A DNA stretch of 64,000 bases from Trichoplusia ni (Eukaryota > Arthropoda > Insecta > Lepidoptera > Noctuidae). This document shows positions 1 to 11,735 of the stretch, in pieces. How positions within the stretch are numbered: position 1 is the first letter of the stretch; the number at the start of each line of letters is the position of its first letter. The position numbers and the translations under genes are program-made. The stretch covers positions 744,001 to 808,000 of the forward strand of contig NC_039488.1 of the NCBI RefSeq assembly GCF_003590095.1, written 5' to 3'. The notes beneath the pieces are model-generated. The model was not told the DNA's origin and did not search any database. It saw only the letters and a list, made by a program, of their open reading frames with translations.

Positions 1-2440
1 TTTTTATTTGAATACGTTTGGTATTATGTCAGTGGGTCCATTTGTGATGATAAACACTTTCTTTGTCTGACTAACGGTGTTTGTTTTCGAGATGGTTTAA
101 ATTTCATGTTTTATGTGTGATTTGTTTGATTGAATTTTGATGTCTTGGGTGATGTCTTAGGTTATTTATCTTGACGAGAATCGGTATGGTATTTGAGTGA
201 AATCGTTTTTAGTCCTTTATAGTTTGAAGGTAACCAGGATTGTTTGTATGTAGCATGAACTCGCAACGAAGTCACAATGAAGCCTTTGACTATTTGACCG
301 GAATGACTTTGTTAATAATGGCTGTCACATAAATTAAGACTAATTTATATTACAATTTGATTTAATATAAAGAAATATCGTCTTAAAATAATAATTATTT
401 TTTAATAATAATATTTCCTTTACTACAAACTCTACTAATATTGTCTTCTAAAATTTCTTACTAATAAGATTTTTATAAACTTAATTTGGCACATTTCACC
501 TTAAATTGTAAAGTACTTTTCACATGAAATATCATATATTTATTAGCAGTACACCTTTACCAAGAATTATAAAAATAGTTTCTTTCATCTAAGCAATTTA
601 GACATTAAACTAGGATTTTTATTAATTAACGTTAACTAATAAAATATTCCAAATAACATGTGGTTTTTTGTAAGGTATAATCATTGAATGTCTTTTTTCC
701 GAATTTTTTGTTAAATTGGATTGCTGAATTTTATATAAAGTTTCTATCTTTTAGCAGATTACAAGATAACAAGATGATTTTTTAATATTACAAAAATGAA
801 AACGGTAAGAAGCTAGTCATAGTCAAAGTAAGACTAATTTAAAATCAAACTTGGTCACCTACAAAATTAAAGGCCTTAACAAGCGTTGCTTAATTTAATT
901 TTTTTTATAATTCTTTGTTTTAGCAACAGGACGACATCAGTTGTAAAAATGTCTATTACCTATCCAACACGGTTCATGAGGTGACAGACGGGAGCTGTGT
1001 CTCAGTAAAATGGTTCCTATTTTTCCTTTCTTACATCATTACATTATATAGTGAGATAAAAGTATATTTATTGAACCATAGGTACTATTTATCCTGACTC
1101 ACCAGGTCGTGTAAAATTGCCCGGCGTTGTCCGGTTTTAAAAGTGCCCTCTGTAGCATGCAAATGTAATTCAGTTCAGTGGTTTGGATGTGAAAACACTA
1201 CGGATATGGATTTCCTATAGGTCGTATACGGAAAGATAAAATGATGACTTTTAAAAGGAGAAATATCTGTCATTTAAAAGTCCATTAAGTTCTCCTCAGT
1301 AGTTTTTTAAACAAACCTGTTATCATTCATAGTTTGTACCAATCACTTTAAAACACTTTAAAGCATTTATCGTTTTAGAGTAAAAAGTTCAAAATTCAAA
1401 GAAGAAAATGTTCAAATTCAATTCGAATATTCTCAAACCAATCACTAAAGCATAATCGATTAAATCTCCTACATTTAAAGAGCCAAATAATCGATTACTT
1501 TAAGTACCATACATCATACATGAGCCATTCAATTTCTGATCGCGCATTCGTAAGGTCATATCAAAACCAAACAATAATACACCACAGTACTATTCAAATA
1601 AGGTACATTTTTGACTGGTATACTTCATAACCTCTATTCCATGTAGGTTTTGTGTTATCACGCGCTGTGACGTCACATAATTATTTGTGTCTGATAAAAA
1701 GCTTGTCTCTTCGTCTCTAGTGGACTTGTCTGACTGGTTTTAGTTCTTAGTCTAAGTTTCCCTTTTACTTATTCAAATGTTTAATTAACTAAATGATTCT
1801 TGAATACTAAAAGTTTGGTCAGTTTCGTCGTAAATACTTGTTAGATTTTGATGCTGTTATTATTTTTGTGTAGATTGTATGCCGTCTTGGTTATCGCTAA
1901 AGTGCTCTATAATAGGTAAAATGTAGCAACTTTTATGTACCACATATTCACAAATTAATAAATATTTTGATTTGAGAGACAATCATGCCATAAACATTAG
2001 CCAAAGAGCTATATAATGTGGAATAATATCTACAGTTAACCCGTAACTAACTGACACAAGTGAGCATTTACCTATAACATACATACTTCTATATTAAGGT
2101 TTTTCTCAATACTTAAAAAATCCTCTTTTCTGTTCGATCAAATTTCTTGACTATAAAATTTAGACGTAATAATAAACTTAGGTATAATTTGATATCATGT
2201 TGTATAACTAAGTGACATTAATTCACCTATCATCTTATGTCGCGGCCTGTCTGTCTACTACCATCTATGTATTACGTAACCGCTATGCCACTTTTGACGT
2301 ATTCGTGATGTTTCACAATGACACCTGTGATTTCAAGCTGTCATGATAGAGCGTCATCTCGTTATAAAACTAGTATTATGTTTATTACTGGTTGAAATAA
2401 CTAAAGAGGTTTTAAATATATTTTATTTAAACGACTGCCC
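1..2440. other. AT-rich stretch without a recognisable gene
   Basis: No open frame of useful length or recognisable protein occurs here, and I see no clear repeat boundary. The one site worth noting is an exact TGACGTCA palindrome at 1668-1675. The rest reads as unique intergenic or intronic insect DNA. Confidence 0.6.
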
Positions 2441-2580
2441 TACTAAAATATTTAATCCTTGTGTCACGGGGGGTTAGACAAACATTCAAGTCACTCAGAT
2501 TCAGAAGAAGCATTTGTAGGTCAGACAATTGCTTGTCCTGCGCGGGGATCGAACCCACGACACGTTATGCACAGTCGTTT
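2441..2580 (-). mobile_element. tRNA-derived SINE fragment (family A)
   Basis: Read on the minus strand, this has a polymerase III B-box-like GGTTCGATCC followed by a body that ends in AACCCCCCGTGACACAAGG and an A/T-rich tail. The same order of B box, body and CGTCACAAGG end is seen on the plus strand at 3990-4210. Related copies lie at 15040-15160 and 28541-28725, so I treat the four as one family. The A-box side is weak, so the copy is probably 5'-truncated. Such SINEs make no protein and depend on a partner LINE. The family resemblance is seen in the sequence; the class assignment is from general knowledge of moth SINEs. Confidence 0.65.
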
Positions 2581-3423
2581 TTTGTGTGGGGTAAGTACCA
2601 AGATTTGCAATTTTCTAAGCTAGGATAAAAACAAGGCATATCTTCTATATACTTAACTTCCAACTTTAGCAATAGAACAGAGTGAGGCAGAAATTTATAA
2701 AAAATGTTTTTTAATGCTCAAATTATGAGTATTTAACACTATACTGTACTGGCTGTCGTAAAATGTATTATTAACTTTGAGAAACAGTGACTACAAATTA
2801 TGATTACAGTACCTAGATAATATCGTAAAACTTTTTTGATTTAATATAAAATCTGAGTTAGTGAGTTCCCTCTGCATGCTGACGATGCCTGCTACGTTTA
2901 AGTTATTTAAACTTAGACATAAACAAGTATCAATATAACCTAAAAACGTTTTTTTCCTTCTAACCGTTTCAATGAGATTTAATCTAGAGATTACTTAATA
3001 CACGTTCTAAATTTATAATATGTTAATACCACTCTAAACTATAAGAATTAAAAGAGGTTTAATTATAATCTCAAAGTCTTACATATTTACTTCTAATAAT
3101 CGGTTTACAGGATAAACACCTTTACCGATAGAGCGAGCATTGATCACCACAATGGGATAGTATTTATGTAAATTTATTATTATATAATGTAACATAATAT
3201 ATTTATCGGTAATAATGTAACAGTTGGGTGTTTAGAATAGATTTATGCACTTGTGTAAATACTGGGGCACTCATTGACAGTACGGCATTAGAAAGTTTAG
3301 TGTAAACAATTTACAGTTTGTGCTATTGTGAACTAGTGATCAGCTGATTTCGTGTGAATGAACGTGGAGGTAGGCAGAGTACATCGTCCACAGTACATAG
3401 ACAAAGTTGCAGTTTGATAAGTG

Positions 3424-3432
3424 AGATGGCGC
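3424..3432 (+). promoter_or_regulatory. CTCF-like core AGATGGCGC
   Basis: An exact AGATGGCGC, the core of the Drosophila CTCF consensus. It is a nine-base match only, so chance is possible. Two other exact copies lie at 16647 and 38284 (minus). Confidence 0.25.
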
Positions 3433-3989
3433 TATAAGCTGTGTAGCGCGCTGTCCTGCTTACACACCTGCATGAAGCTAACATTAATGAGGGTTGGGTC
3501 ATACAATTAAATAACTTTAGTGAGAATACACTTATGCACTTATGTATTATGGAACTCTGACAAGTGATCTAGGTCTATGTTGTGTTCCTGTTTCAACGAT
3601 CCCAAAAGTGTAACGACAATCGAAGAAAATAAAGGTCGCAAATTAACAATATAATATGTCTCCAGTTAGTAAAATAATTATTATATTTATATAATAGATG
3701 TACATTTATATCAAAACCATGGCCAGTAAGTTCCACAGCCAATATAAGTTATTCGAATAGTGGAATATCTCCAATAGAGTTCGGGGCGCGGCAAGACCAC
3801 GTAAAATTGAAAACTATTTGCCGAACAAACATCATCCATCATGTGACGTCAGCTGTGCCCGGACTAGGGCTAAGAAAGTGCCCAGCTTCAGTTCAAGTCA
3901 TTTTGGTAATGGAATTATTGATATGTATGATAATATTATTGAAACGGTGAGGGAAAACTGGAGTCCTAATATAAGATTTGGAAATGTCC

Positions 3990-4210
3990 ATCCCGGAGTG
4001 AGCTGTCGCGGTGGTTGAACAATACAAACTGAGAGCTGCGTGTTGCGGGTTCGATCCCCGGGTAATAAAAGCATTTGTGTTATCCACGAATGCTTAGCCT
4101 GATTGTGTGATACGCGATTGTGTGTGCTTGTCTTCAGTCTGAGTGTCTTCATGAATGTGAATTTAATGTTTCTTAAAACCCCGCGTCACAAGGATAAAAT
4201 TTTAGGCTTT
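3990..4210 (+). mobile_element. tRNA-derived SINE (family A), most complete copy
   Basis: A plausible A-box region (GTGAGCTG and following bases) precedes a B box GGTTCGATCC at 4048-4057. The body then contains a GAATGCTTAG block and a TCTGAGTGTCTTCATG block and ends at AACCCCGCGTCACAAGG with an A/T tail. The order of blocks matches the reverse complements of the copies at 2441-2580, 15040-15160 and 28541-28725. Small open frames over this copy on both strands are by-products of the SINE and should not be annotated as genes. I could not identify target-site duplications by eye. Confidence 0.7.
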
Positions 4211-4992
4211 AAAAAATATCCTATTCTATCTTCTAGTACCTGCGATTAAAACATGTTTTAAAATAATACTCGAATTCCCTACTTTCTTAGCTAGCGTACG
4301 TACAAAAGCAAGAAATCGCATATTAAACTTCAAAATTCATCCAACAAATGAAATCTTAAATAAAACTCCTGAGGCAGCATGTTCCAATCATGGCGACTCG
4401 TGGCCACTCATGATTTATGAGAGAATCAGATCTAGGCGACAATCTGTCTGCACGCAAGATGAATTGCTCGCAAAGTTTGGAATCCTTTTTGTTCCCGAAC
4501 TTGTAAGGTTAGCAGTAATAGATTGGTTTTCTTATATTTCAGGTACGAGAGATTTGAACTGACTGTGAAAAGGAGATTACTAATTTATCGCTGTTTTTTT
4601 ATTAAATCTTATTAATGAAATTAAATGAAATGAGATCATTTATTCTGAAAATAGGATATTTCATCACTTTTACACGTGAGAACGCTGGAGTCGACATTTC
4701 CTATCTGACTACCCTGAGAAGAAATGTCGAAACAAACTCAGGGGTCGCAGTCTCTTTTAATATTACGTAATGGACATATGTTGTTGTTTCATTGGGAGCC
4801 TATTAATGAAGTTGGTGTTTCTATGATTAAATCAGTGATCAACTATTGGACTAGGTAGGTATGGTTTGCAGGTTCAAATATTCTGAAAAAGGAAAACGAC
4901 CCTTTTAAACTCTAAAAAAACTATTTTTGTTTTTCAAAATAAATGTAGTCGCAAATAAACTTGATTGTTCTAAGAAGCAGTTTACAGCTGAT

Positions 4993-5033
4993 TGCAAATG
5001 GCGCGGGTGCACTGACCCGCGCAGCCATTTTGT
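4993..5033. promoter_or_regulatory. Imperfect palindrome with facing YY1/Pho-like ATGGC cores
   Basis: AAATGGC then GCGGGT, a six-base spacer, then ACCCGC and GCAGCCATTTT form an imperfect inverted repeat. The outer arms each carry ATGGC/GCCAT, the core bound by the Pleiohomeotic/YY1 family. The arms differ by a small insertion. Function is inference. Confidence 0.3.
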
Positions 5034-6262
5034 GATGTGTCTAATTATTGCATCATGGCGCTCAAGCTAAGCGTTTTAATGGATGCCTACTAATCAACAC
5101 TGATTATTACCTATCATTCATACAAACATACACTACGTTTTGCTTTGCAATAGTGAGTAGTGAACATGTTGGGCAATTGAAAAGGCAATTGATTCAAAAT
5201 ACTTGAAGTGCCATCGGATTAAATTGAGTTTCCTTTGCATCTTAATGTAGTAGATTAATTTCTAACTACGTTAATGTTACGAAGATCATAATAGTCTCAT
5301 ATTACGCCTTTATTTAGTTTATAGAAAATTATTATTAAGCACGCATAGAATTGCAAAACTTTAATTGAATATCTAAAAATTTAAGATACGCGTGAGGTCA
5401 CTTCTGTTCTTGAATTTATTTCCGGTCGTTTTTTTATGGATCTATTTAACTAAAACTTTTGAAGCTGACTCCAGTGTCAGTGTGTGTGTAGGAACCTACT
5501 ACAAGAAGAGGAAAGAAATGTCAACGAGGATTAAAAAAACATTCCTCAAACGAGAAGGTGTGATACAAAACCGTTGAAGGTTAAAAATACTAAAGTTAAA
5601 GTTGTCTGTTTGTTAGTTTTAGATTAGATTAGAAAGATATTTCAAGGGTGTTCATTTAACAAGAACTTTTACGACTGCGTTACCAATATACATAGTTGTA
5701 TATCTTTTGTTTATGTACTAACCTATCTGCCTATCTCCGATTCATAAAGGTGGGTTTAAAGCAAATAGGTTCTACTATCTACTTTCCATTAACAAAAAAT
5801 ACGGTCAGATAAATGAAAAGGCTCATTAAAAAGTGAATACAGAAAATGTAGCATGGTTTTGGGTATCAGAAATAATAGTTTTTACGAAGTCATATAAGGA
5901 TAGGAATAAATTAAAATTAGGTAGGTATTGGCCGTTTAAAATTAAAACATTATAAAACACAAATGTTTTTCGTTTAAGCTTAAAAAAACACATTATTAGA
6001 TGTGTCAAACAAATCTTCAAGAATAACAAAAAAATGGTCATAAAAGTGGCTTTTAGAGAACAAGTTATGCTGTAACAGATATTTGTGCAAATGATTAGAA
6101 TCAATTAGACGACACACGAAACTTAGAATCATTGAACTAATGTCAGCATCGAAGGTTATTTACAAAAATTTAAATCGATAACATACACAAACAGAATCGA
6201 TAAAATTATGTAAGTGCGTATCTATCTGACATTCATTCAGCCCGTTTCGCGCCTTTTGTTGC

Positions 6263-6273
6263 AAAATGGCGGC
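6263..6273 (+). promoter_or_regulatory. YY1/Pho-type site AAAATGGCGGC
   Basis: An exact AAAATGGCGGC, a classic strong YY1-type word often found just downstream of promoters. It lies in a short GC-richer patch of otherwise AT-rich DNA. No associated exon is visible. Confidence 0.3.
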
Positions 6274-7374
6274 AATTTAGTTTGTGGTTCATTTGAGTTT
6301 TGATGTCGTAAATTCGTCTTCTTAATATTTTTTTCTGTATTTTCGTTTATTATGGAGTTTTGCCTCGTGATAATCTGTCAAAAAAAACCTTGGAAATTTC
6401 TTCCAGCTGAATAATTACTGTCGAGATGAACACAAAGAATACTTATTTGTGTAAAATAAACACTGTGACGTATGCTTCCTTGATATAAATGTGTTTATTC
6501 TGTCCAATGCATAAATTACACATAAGTAATTAACAAAAGAGATTATTTATATCTAGCCATCATATCATTTTAAAATTCAAAATATTTTTGGTATTTGTAA
6601 CCAGCCAACATTTTTTCTGATATGCAATACAACAAATAAAAAAAAACCTGTCCCATAGACTGTAGAGGACATTTTTATTATTACAGATTCAATATACAAC
6701 GTCCTCAACGACCGAAATGTCATTGAAATTTCAAAATAAGAACATGCAAGCGTCTTCGTCACGGGCACAAGGTGCGTTCGGATATTATCAGTACAGTCCA
6801 CCGCAAATTTATGGTAGTACTAACATCGCCTTTATGTATTATAGATTAAGGTTGTAGATTAATTTGTTATTACTTCTAATGCGTGGTCGACCGTACTTTA
6901 TTTGCTGATCGTCGCGGTATCGGGTCAGTATCGATTCGCGCGTCGTTCCCCGTTATCGAATAGTCGATATATTTGTTTGCACAGGCCCATCAATGAGAGA
7001 GGCTCGAGTGTATCTTGCGTATTTGAGCAATAACTTGTTTGATAACGCTTTACAGTGCTTGCACTGTGATTAGTCTCGGCCCTCTAGATTGCGTTCATCA
7101 GTTTTTTGTTCTATCTATTAAAGCTTGATTGCTGCGATTTGTAATGTTTGTTTTTACGTTATCAATGATGAATTTATATTTTTTTAGACTCCTGTTGCTT
7201 CAACTGAACATTCAATTTGAGTAGCTGATAATATGTGTCCAACTATCCTTGAAAATTGCATACAAATGTCAGGATTACGCTTACCACAAGGGTAAACAAT
7301 TAATTAAACTACTTAATACGAAATAATGCAGTAAGCAAATTATCCTAAGCTTAAAATAAGTCCAACAATAAAAC

Positions 7375-7640
7375 GAGGCCCAAATCTCCACACATTAGTC
7401 CGAACCGCCGCAACAAGAACTGCCGGCCGGCCCCCTTTCCCACGACGCGGCCACTCAAGACCGCATTTTGGTAATAAAATACCTCCATGTAATATAAAAG
7501 CCGATCGCATTATCCAAAGGAGCCATTATTAAAAAGTATCGAGTTTCGGAACGCACCGCGTCTGCGCGCAGCCAATCACATTCTCCCGCCAACCGGCCGG
7601 CCAATCACAACACGAGCTGTTTTCTTTTTTATTGTAGATC
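7375..7640. promoter_or_regulatory. GC-richer island with CCAAT boxes; candidate promoter or enhancer
   Basis: This patch stands out from the AT-rich surroundings. It carries two GCCAATCACA-type CCAAT boxes about 30 bases apart (near 7570 and 7600), each beside GC-rich runs including CCGGCCGG. A TATAAAAG word lies near 7493. The latter half reads like a compact promoter or enhancer. No coding exon follows in either direction that I can recognise, so this could equally be a conserved noncoding element. Confidence 0.35.
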
Positions 7641-9298
7641 GAGTTAATGGATTGTTCTTCATTTTGATTTATGTATTGTTTCTTTTTTTGCGGCGCGTTG
7701 TTTTTAACTGCCGTTGCTACAGTTTTGTGTTTGTTCTATATGCCATTGATTATATCGGCGTGATAAATAAAAGCTGCATAGTTTTCTTTGTCCATACACA
7801 ATAAGTAATGGTGTTGTTCTAGTTTTAAACGTTTGTCGTTATGGGGCTTTGGCGATTGGTTTTCTACATTTGAGTTATTGGAAATACTTAAATAGTAACT
7901 TGGCTGTGTAGCATTACTAATTGGGTTCAATACCCGGTAGAGAATATTCTTAAACGTAGTTCTAAATTCTAATTTTGTACTAAAATTCGCGTAGTTTTAC
8001 TTTAGCGATGGTATTTCTGGACAGGACTCTAGTTCGGCAGGCGAAACCCTATTCCCAAAAGTATTGACCATAATATATGTTTTCACTATAATAAGGGTAT
8101 GTAAAGGTTGGCAAATAACTTTTAATCATGTAACTATCTAAATATACCCGACGGGATATAATTATGTACTTGTTTCATATATTCAGCTCTGACCCGTATT
8201 TTTTACATTTTATAACAGTTAGTTCTCGTTTCGTTTAAAACAGTCGACTGTACAGTTTAGACAATGATTTAGAGTATCTAGAAGTGCTCATTCAAAAAGC
8301 CGTCATTCAAAACATACGTAACAACATGTTTTGATATTTCCTTAATTTATTAATTGTCTCGCTTTACCGGAAAACTTATTACATTACCCATATACAAGTT
8401 ATGTGACTTTACGTAGCATTGAGACCATCAAACATTACATTTATGATGGTGCAAGTTTTATACTTTCTGAGATCAATAAGGGCCATTAACTATACAATAA
8501 AAAAAACAAGAATTTAGAATTAATGGAACCGAAATCTGAAAAAACAAAAGTTAAGTTCTATTTAATTTACAATGTTTTGGCATTACCCTATCTATTGTTA
8601 CTCACGCTTACCTTAACTATTAATTACTGCCTTTCAACCACGTCCATACCACATCCAGTGCCACGTATCCTCCTTTCTAAACCCGTTGGGTGTAGGCATG
8701 CGCAATCGGCACAGTCAATACTACAGGGTGCGTGTCCTACGTAGCTCGGGCCTGGGAGAGCCCGCTATGTCGTGCTCCCTTCTGCACGTGGAATAATCAC
8801 TCACCTTTGGGAGTTAAGCTCAAAACTAACCTTTGTAACTGATATGTATTTGGTATTGGTATTCGTAGCAATGGTAGTGAGTACTTTTATGGAGTTCCTT
8901 GCTGATTCTTCTTCATAGGAATGACATTTCGGAATCGCGCAATCGCTTTGGAGTCATTATCATTACCTACTATACCGTTTTAAAAGTGGCTGAAACACTG
9001 CCTACTTGATATAAACGTTTGATTTTATTGTTTTCATTTTGATGTGCTATTATTAGGTAGTTCGGTTACCAAACAAGCACTTAGAATGATAAACAAGTCA
9101 GCCAAACCAAAAGGTACATTCTTATCAGTGTATATTTGTAGTTTATATATACACAAAAAAAAAATGTGCAGCTTGGCTTAGTTTAGGAATCTTTACAAGC
9201 AGTCCCTTGATAGGAGATTATGCTTTAAACAATAAAAAAAACGTGACTGCTATTACTGCAAATGAAATCACACTGATATTACAAATGCTGATAGTATG
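7641..9298. other. Stretch without a recognisable gene
   Basis: No gene recognised. A GC-richer segment at about 8640-8810 contains short inverted pieces such as GGGC/GCCC but no feature I can name. The 73-codon frame over 8523-8744 has a hydrophobic start but no family resemblance. Confidence 0.5.
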
Positions 9299-9471
9299 TG
9301 AGTATGTTTGTGTGCATGTGTGTATGCTTGTCAGCTCATCACGCTAAAACAGCTTCACCGATTTCGATGAAATTTAATAGATGACACGTTATCTGCGTTA
9401 AAAGTGGCTAGAATTTTATACAGCGGCTATAATATACATCTATCGCGGGCGAAACCGAGGGCAGCAGCTAG
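9299..9471 (+). repeat. Decayed interspersed repeat ending GCAGCAGCTAG
   Basis: The segment runs from a TG-rich block through CACCGATTTCGATGAAAT to a GCGGGCGAAACCGAGGGC block that ends GCAGCTAG at 9468-9471. Many arthropod genomes carry a repeat with this middle word and a GCGGGCGAAGCCGCGGGC-type end. The end could be a Helitron-style CTAG terminus preceded by a GC hairpin, here mutated, or the tail of an RTE-related element. I cannot decide between them from one copy. Confidence 0.5.
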
Positions 9472-11594
9472 TAATATATATTTTCAAACAAACTATCTCT
9501 ATATATAAGTGTGTGTAGTACAATAAGTCACGTAAAACTGTCGGTTTATTTATTTCGATCGCACCCAAACGTGACGGTGTCGCCATCTCGCGGAGCGGTG
9601 CAGGACTCACTGTTTATTTGATATCATGATATAAGTAGGATGATGTCCGTTGTTGCATTGTATTTGTAATTTTGTTTTCATGTGTGTATGTTTAGGGTTT
9701 TTTTTAAGGTTTTCCTGAATAGTGTTCCAACTATTACGTATGTAAGTCAACAAAATCTCTCTCGAAACTCAAAATACTTCTCTAAACTAAAATTGTATTA
9801 TGATTTTTTTTGGCAGAAGTGCATCACGCTTTATCAAATAGTTTTTGATTTTCTGACATATAATAAAGGTAACACAAAAAATCGGAATAGAAAATTGAAA
9901 CAATATATTTCTTTCTTTATATGGAATTTGAAAAGTCAACCGAGATAGGATAAACCTGTTTCAGTATACAGCGATGAAAATGTATGGTCTATACAATTTG
10001 TCACTTTAATTACCCATACAGATAGGTAGGGATAACAGCTGGGTTTACATGGGATCATTTTCACTTGGCTTTATCCATTCTCTTGTTGAACTGAAATAAC
10101 TGCTTTTTAATCGTAAGCTATAACTAGCCTTACTCTCAATTTTTGCTAATTTCGACAATTATTGTCAATTACTACATATTAGTAGGCAAATTAACCTTTT
10201 TCACAAAAAACCATGAAAACATGAGCTGAATTAGTATGAAAATTATCCTTTAACTTTAACCTTCTTTACCAAACACTGTCTTTGGCCACAAGCCGTCTTA
10301 AAACATGCGCATTATCCAATAGCCACGAAGTCCGACAAAATATAATGATCACATTCTGGAAGATTTCTGCAACAGCAGCTACTTTATTCCTGACATTGGC
10401 GTCTTCATTCTTTACTATGGCATTATGTGTCACCAATCTTCTTACAGAAAAATTCGGCTAATAAGATTTTAAAGTCGTTCCAATAGGCATTAATAGAAAA
10501 TTTTAAATTTTACTGTTTCCGAAACACCTTACATATATTATGTCCAGTTTTAAGAGCATAATTCCAGCCTGTAAATGCTCGCAGAAAAAATCTTCATATA
10601 TTTAGCCTTTTAATACAACATTCAATTTATTGTATCCGCATATAAACCTCCCCTGGACGTAGACGTCGCAAAGCTAACAGGGTTTGTTGGCTCATTATTG
10701 TTTAAGACCGTCCGAGCTTAACTCGGATTTAATATTAGCTGTTTTTTGCAGAGTATTGCATTTTTTTTCATTTCTAATTCGTTTTCAGTTTTATATTTAA
10801 AATGTTTTATGTTATTGGACAGTGTATGTACTTTAAAAAGAAATGACAGTTTAGAAAGAGAAAAGTCTGAAGAATCTATCTGGTATGCTAATTTACGGCT
10901 GTAGTTCTTAATGCCGGAAATATCTTATTATTATTAGCACAAAAACACCCAGAATCAGGATACTCATGGAAAACACAAACGGATTGACCCCTCAGCTCGT
11001 AGCGCACAGTGGGTGACCACAACCACTCGGCAATCTGTGCAGTGGTTCATGTCGTTCCTGTAAATAAATCATATGTTTCATATTATTACATGTATAGAGA
11101 CAAACTGACCTCGTAAGGTATTTTGGTATCTAGCATCCATAAAAAAAACAAACATCAAAAGAAATTTACAAAGTAAAATCAAGATTTAAAAAGTACATTC
11201 AATAACAAAATCAAAAATCATTTTAACATAAGGTCCACTTAATCAAGAATGTACAGTCGAGACGACAAATTTTTCGCTGTAATGAGATCAAACAGTGATT
11301 AGTAAACGGACGGCCGCCCGGTACTATCCGGTACCGCTCGACACTTCATAAGTTCAATTGATCGGAAAAAATCGCCCGAGACTAATCACAACGGTACTTT
11401 GACGGTTTATGTGAGAGAGAAACAGTCTCGAAATGCTTTTTGTAAGTTGAAAGAATTTGTATTTGATTAAAACTTATGTAGTTATTGCTATTTTTCATAG
11501 TATTCGAATGAAAATACTTACAGATTTTTTCTAGACATCCAGAAATATATCATTTTGAATACAGACTTCAATTTTAGCGATGGAAGATAAGCGT
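9472..11594. other. Stretch without a recognisable gene
   Basis: Mostly AT-rich. A GC-richer patch at 11290-11400 contains two CCGGTAC words and facing GATTAG / CTAATC homeodomain-type words about 90 bases apart, which might be regulatory. Nothing protein-like was recognised, including the 88-codon frame at 9682-9948. Confidence 0.5.
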
Positions 11595-11735
11595 AAAAAG
11601 GTAAAACAGGGTACAAACGAAACCTTAATACAAAGGCTCCGCTGTCTGTCCGTTCGTCTATCACCAGACTGTATCTCATGAACCGTGATAACATGACAGA
11701 AGAATACATCAGAGTTGCTGCTTAAATAAGAATAA
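11595..11735 (+). repeat. Interspersed repeat, family E (copy 1)
   Basis: The block GGTACAAACGAAACC, then GGCTCCGCTGTCTGTCCGTT, then CCAGACTGTATCTCATGAAC matches the order of blocks in copies at 35030-35300 (plus) and 42607-42830 (minus). This repeat is common in moth DNA as I remember it. Its class is unknown to me. The 63-codon minus-strand frame over it is a by-product. Confidence 0.55.

Larger units (their letters stand above)
4211..7370. other. AT-rich stretch without a recognisable gene
   Basis: No convincing gene. It holds an imperfect palindrome with facing ATGGC cores at 4993-5033 and an AAAATGGCGGC site at 6263-6273. A locally GC-richer patch lies around 6890-7090 with several ATCGAT/TATCGA-type words and a short ACAGTGC/GCACTGT hairpin. 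A 61-codon frame near 5.4-5.6 kb starts with GTG and resembles nothing I know. Confidence 0.55.

Noticed and set aside
3818..4152. Small open frames on both strands
   Set aside because: They lie across a SINE and its flank and resemble no protein.
5392..5577. 61-codon frame with a hydrophobic start
   Set aside because: It begins with GTG, has no Kozak-like start, no splice context and no relative.
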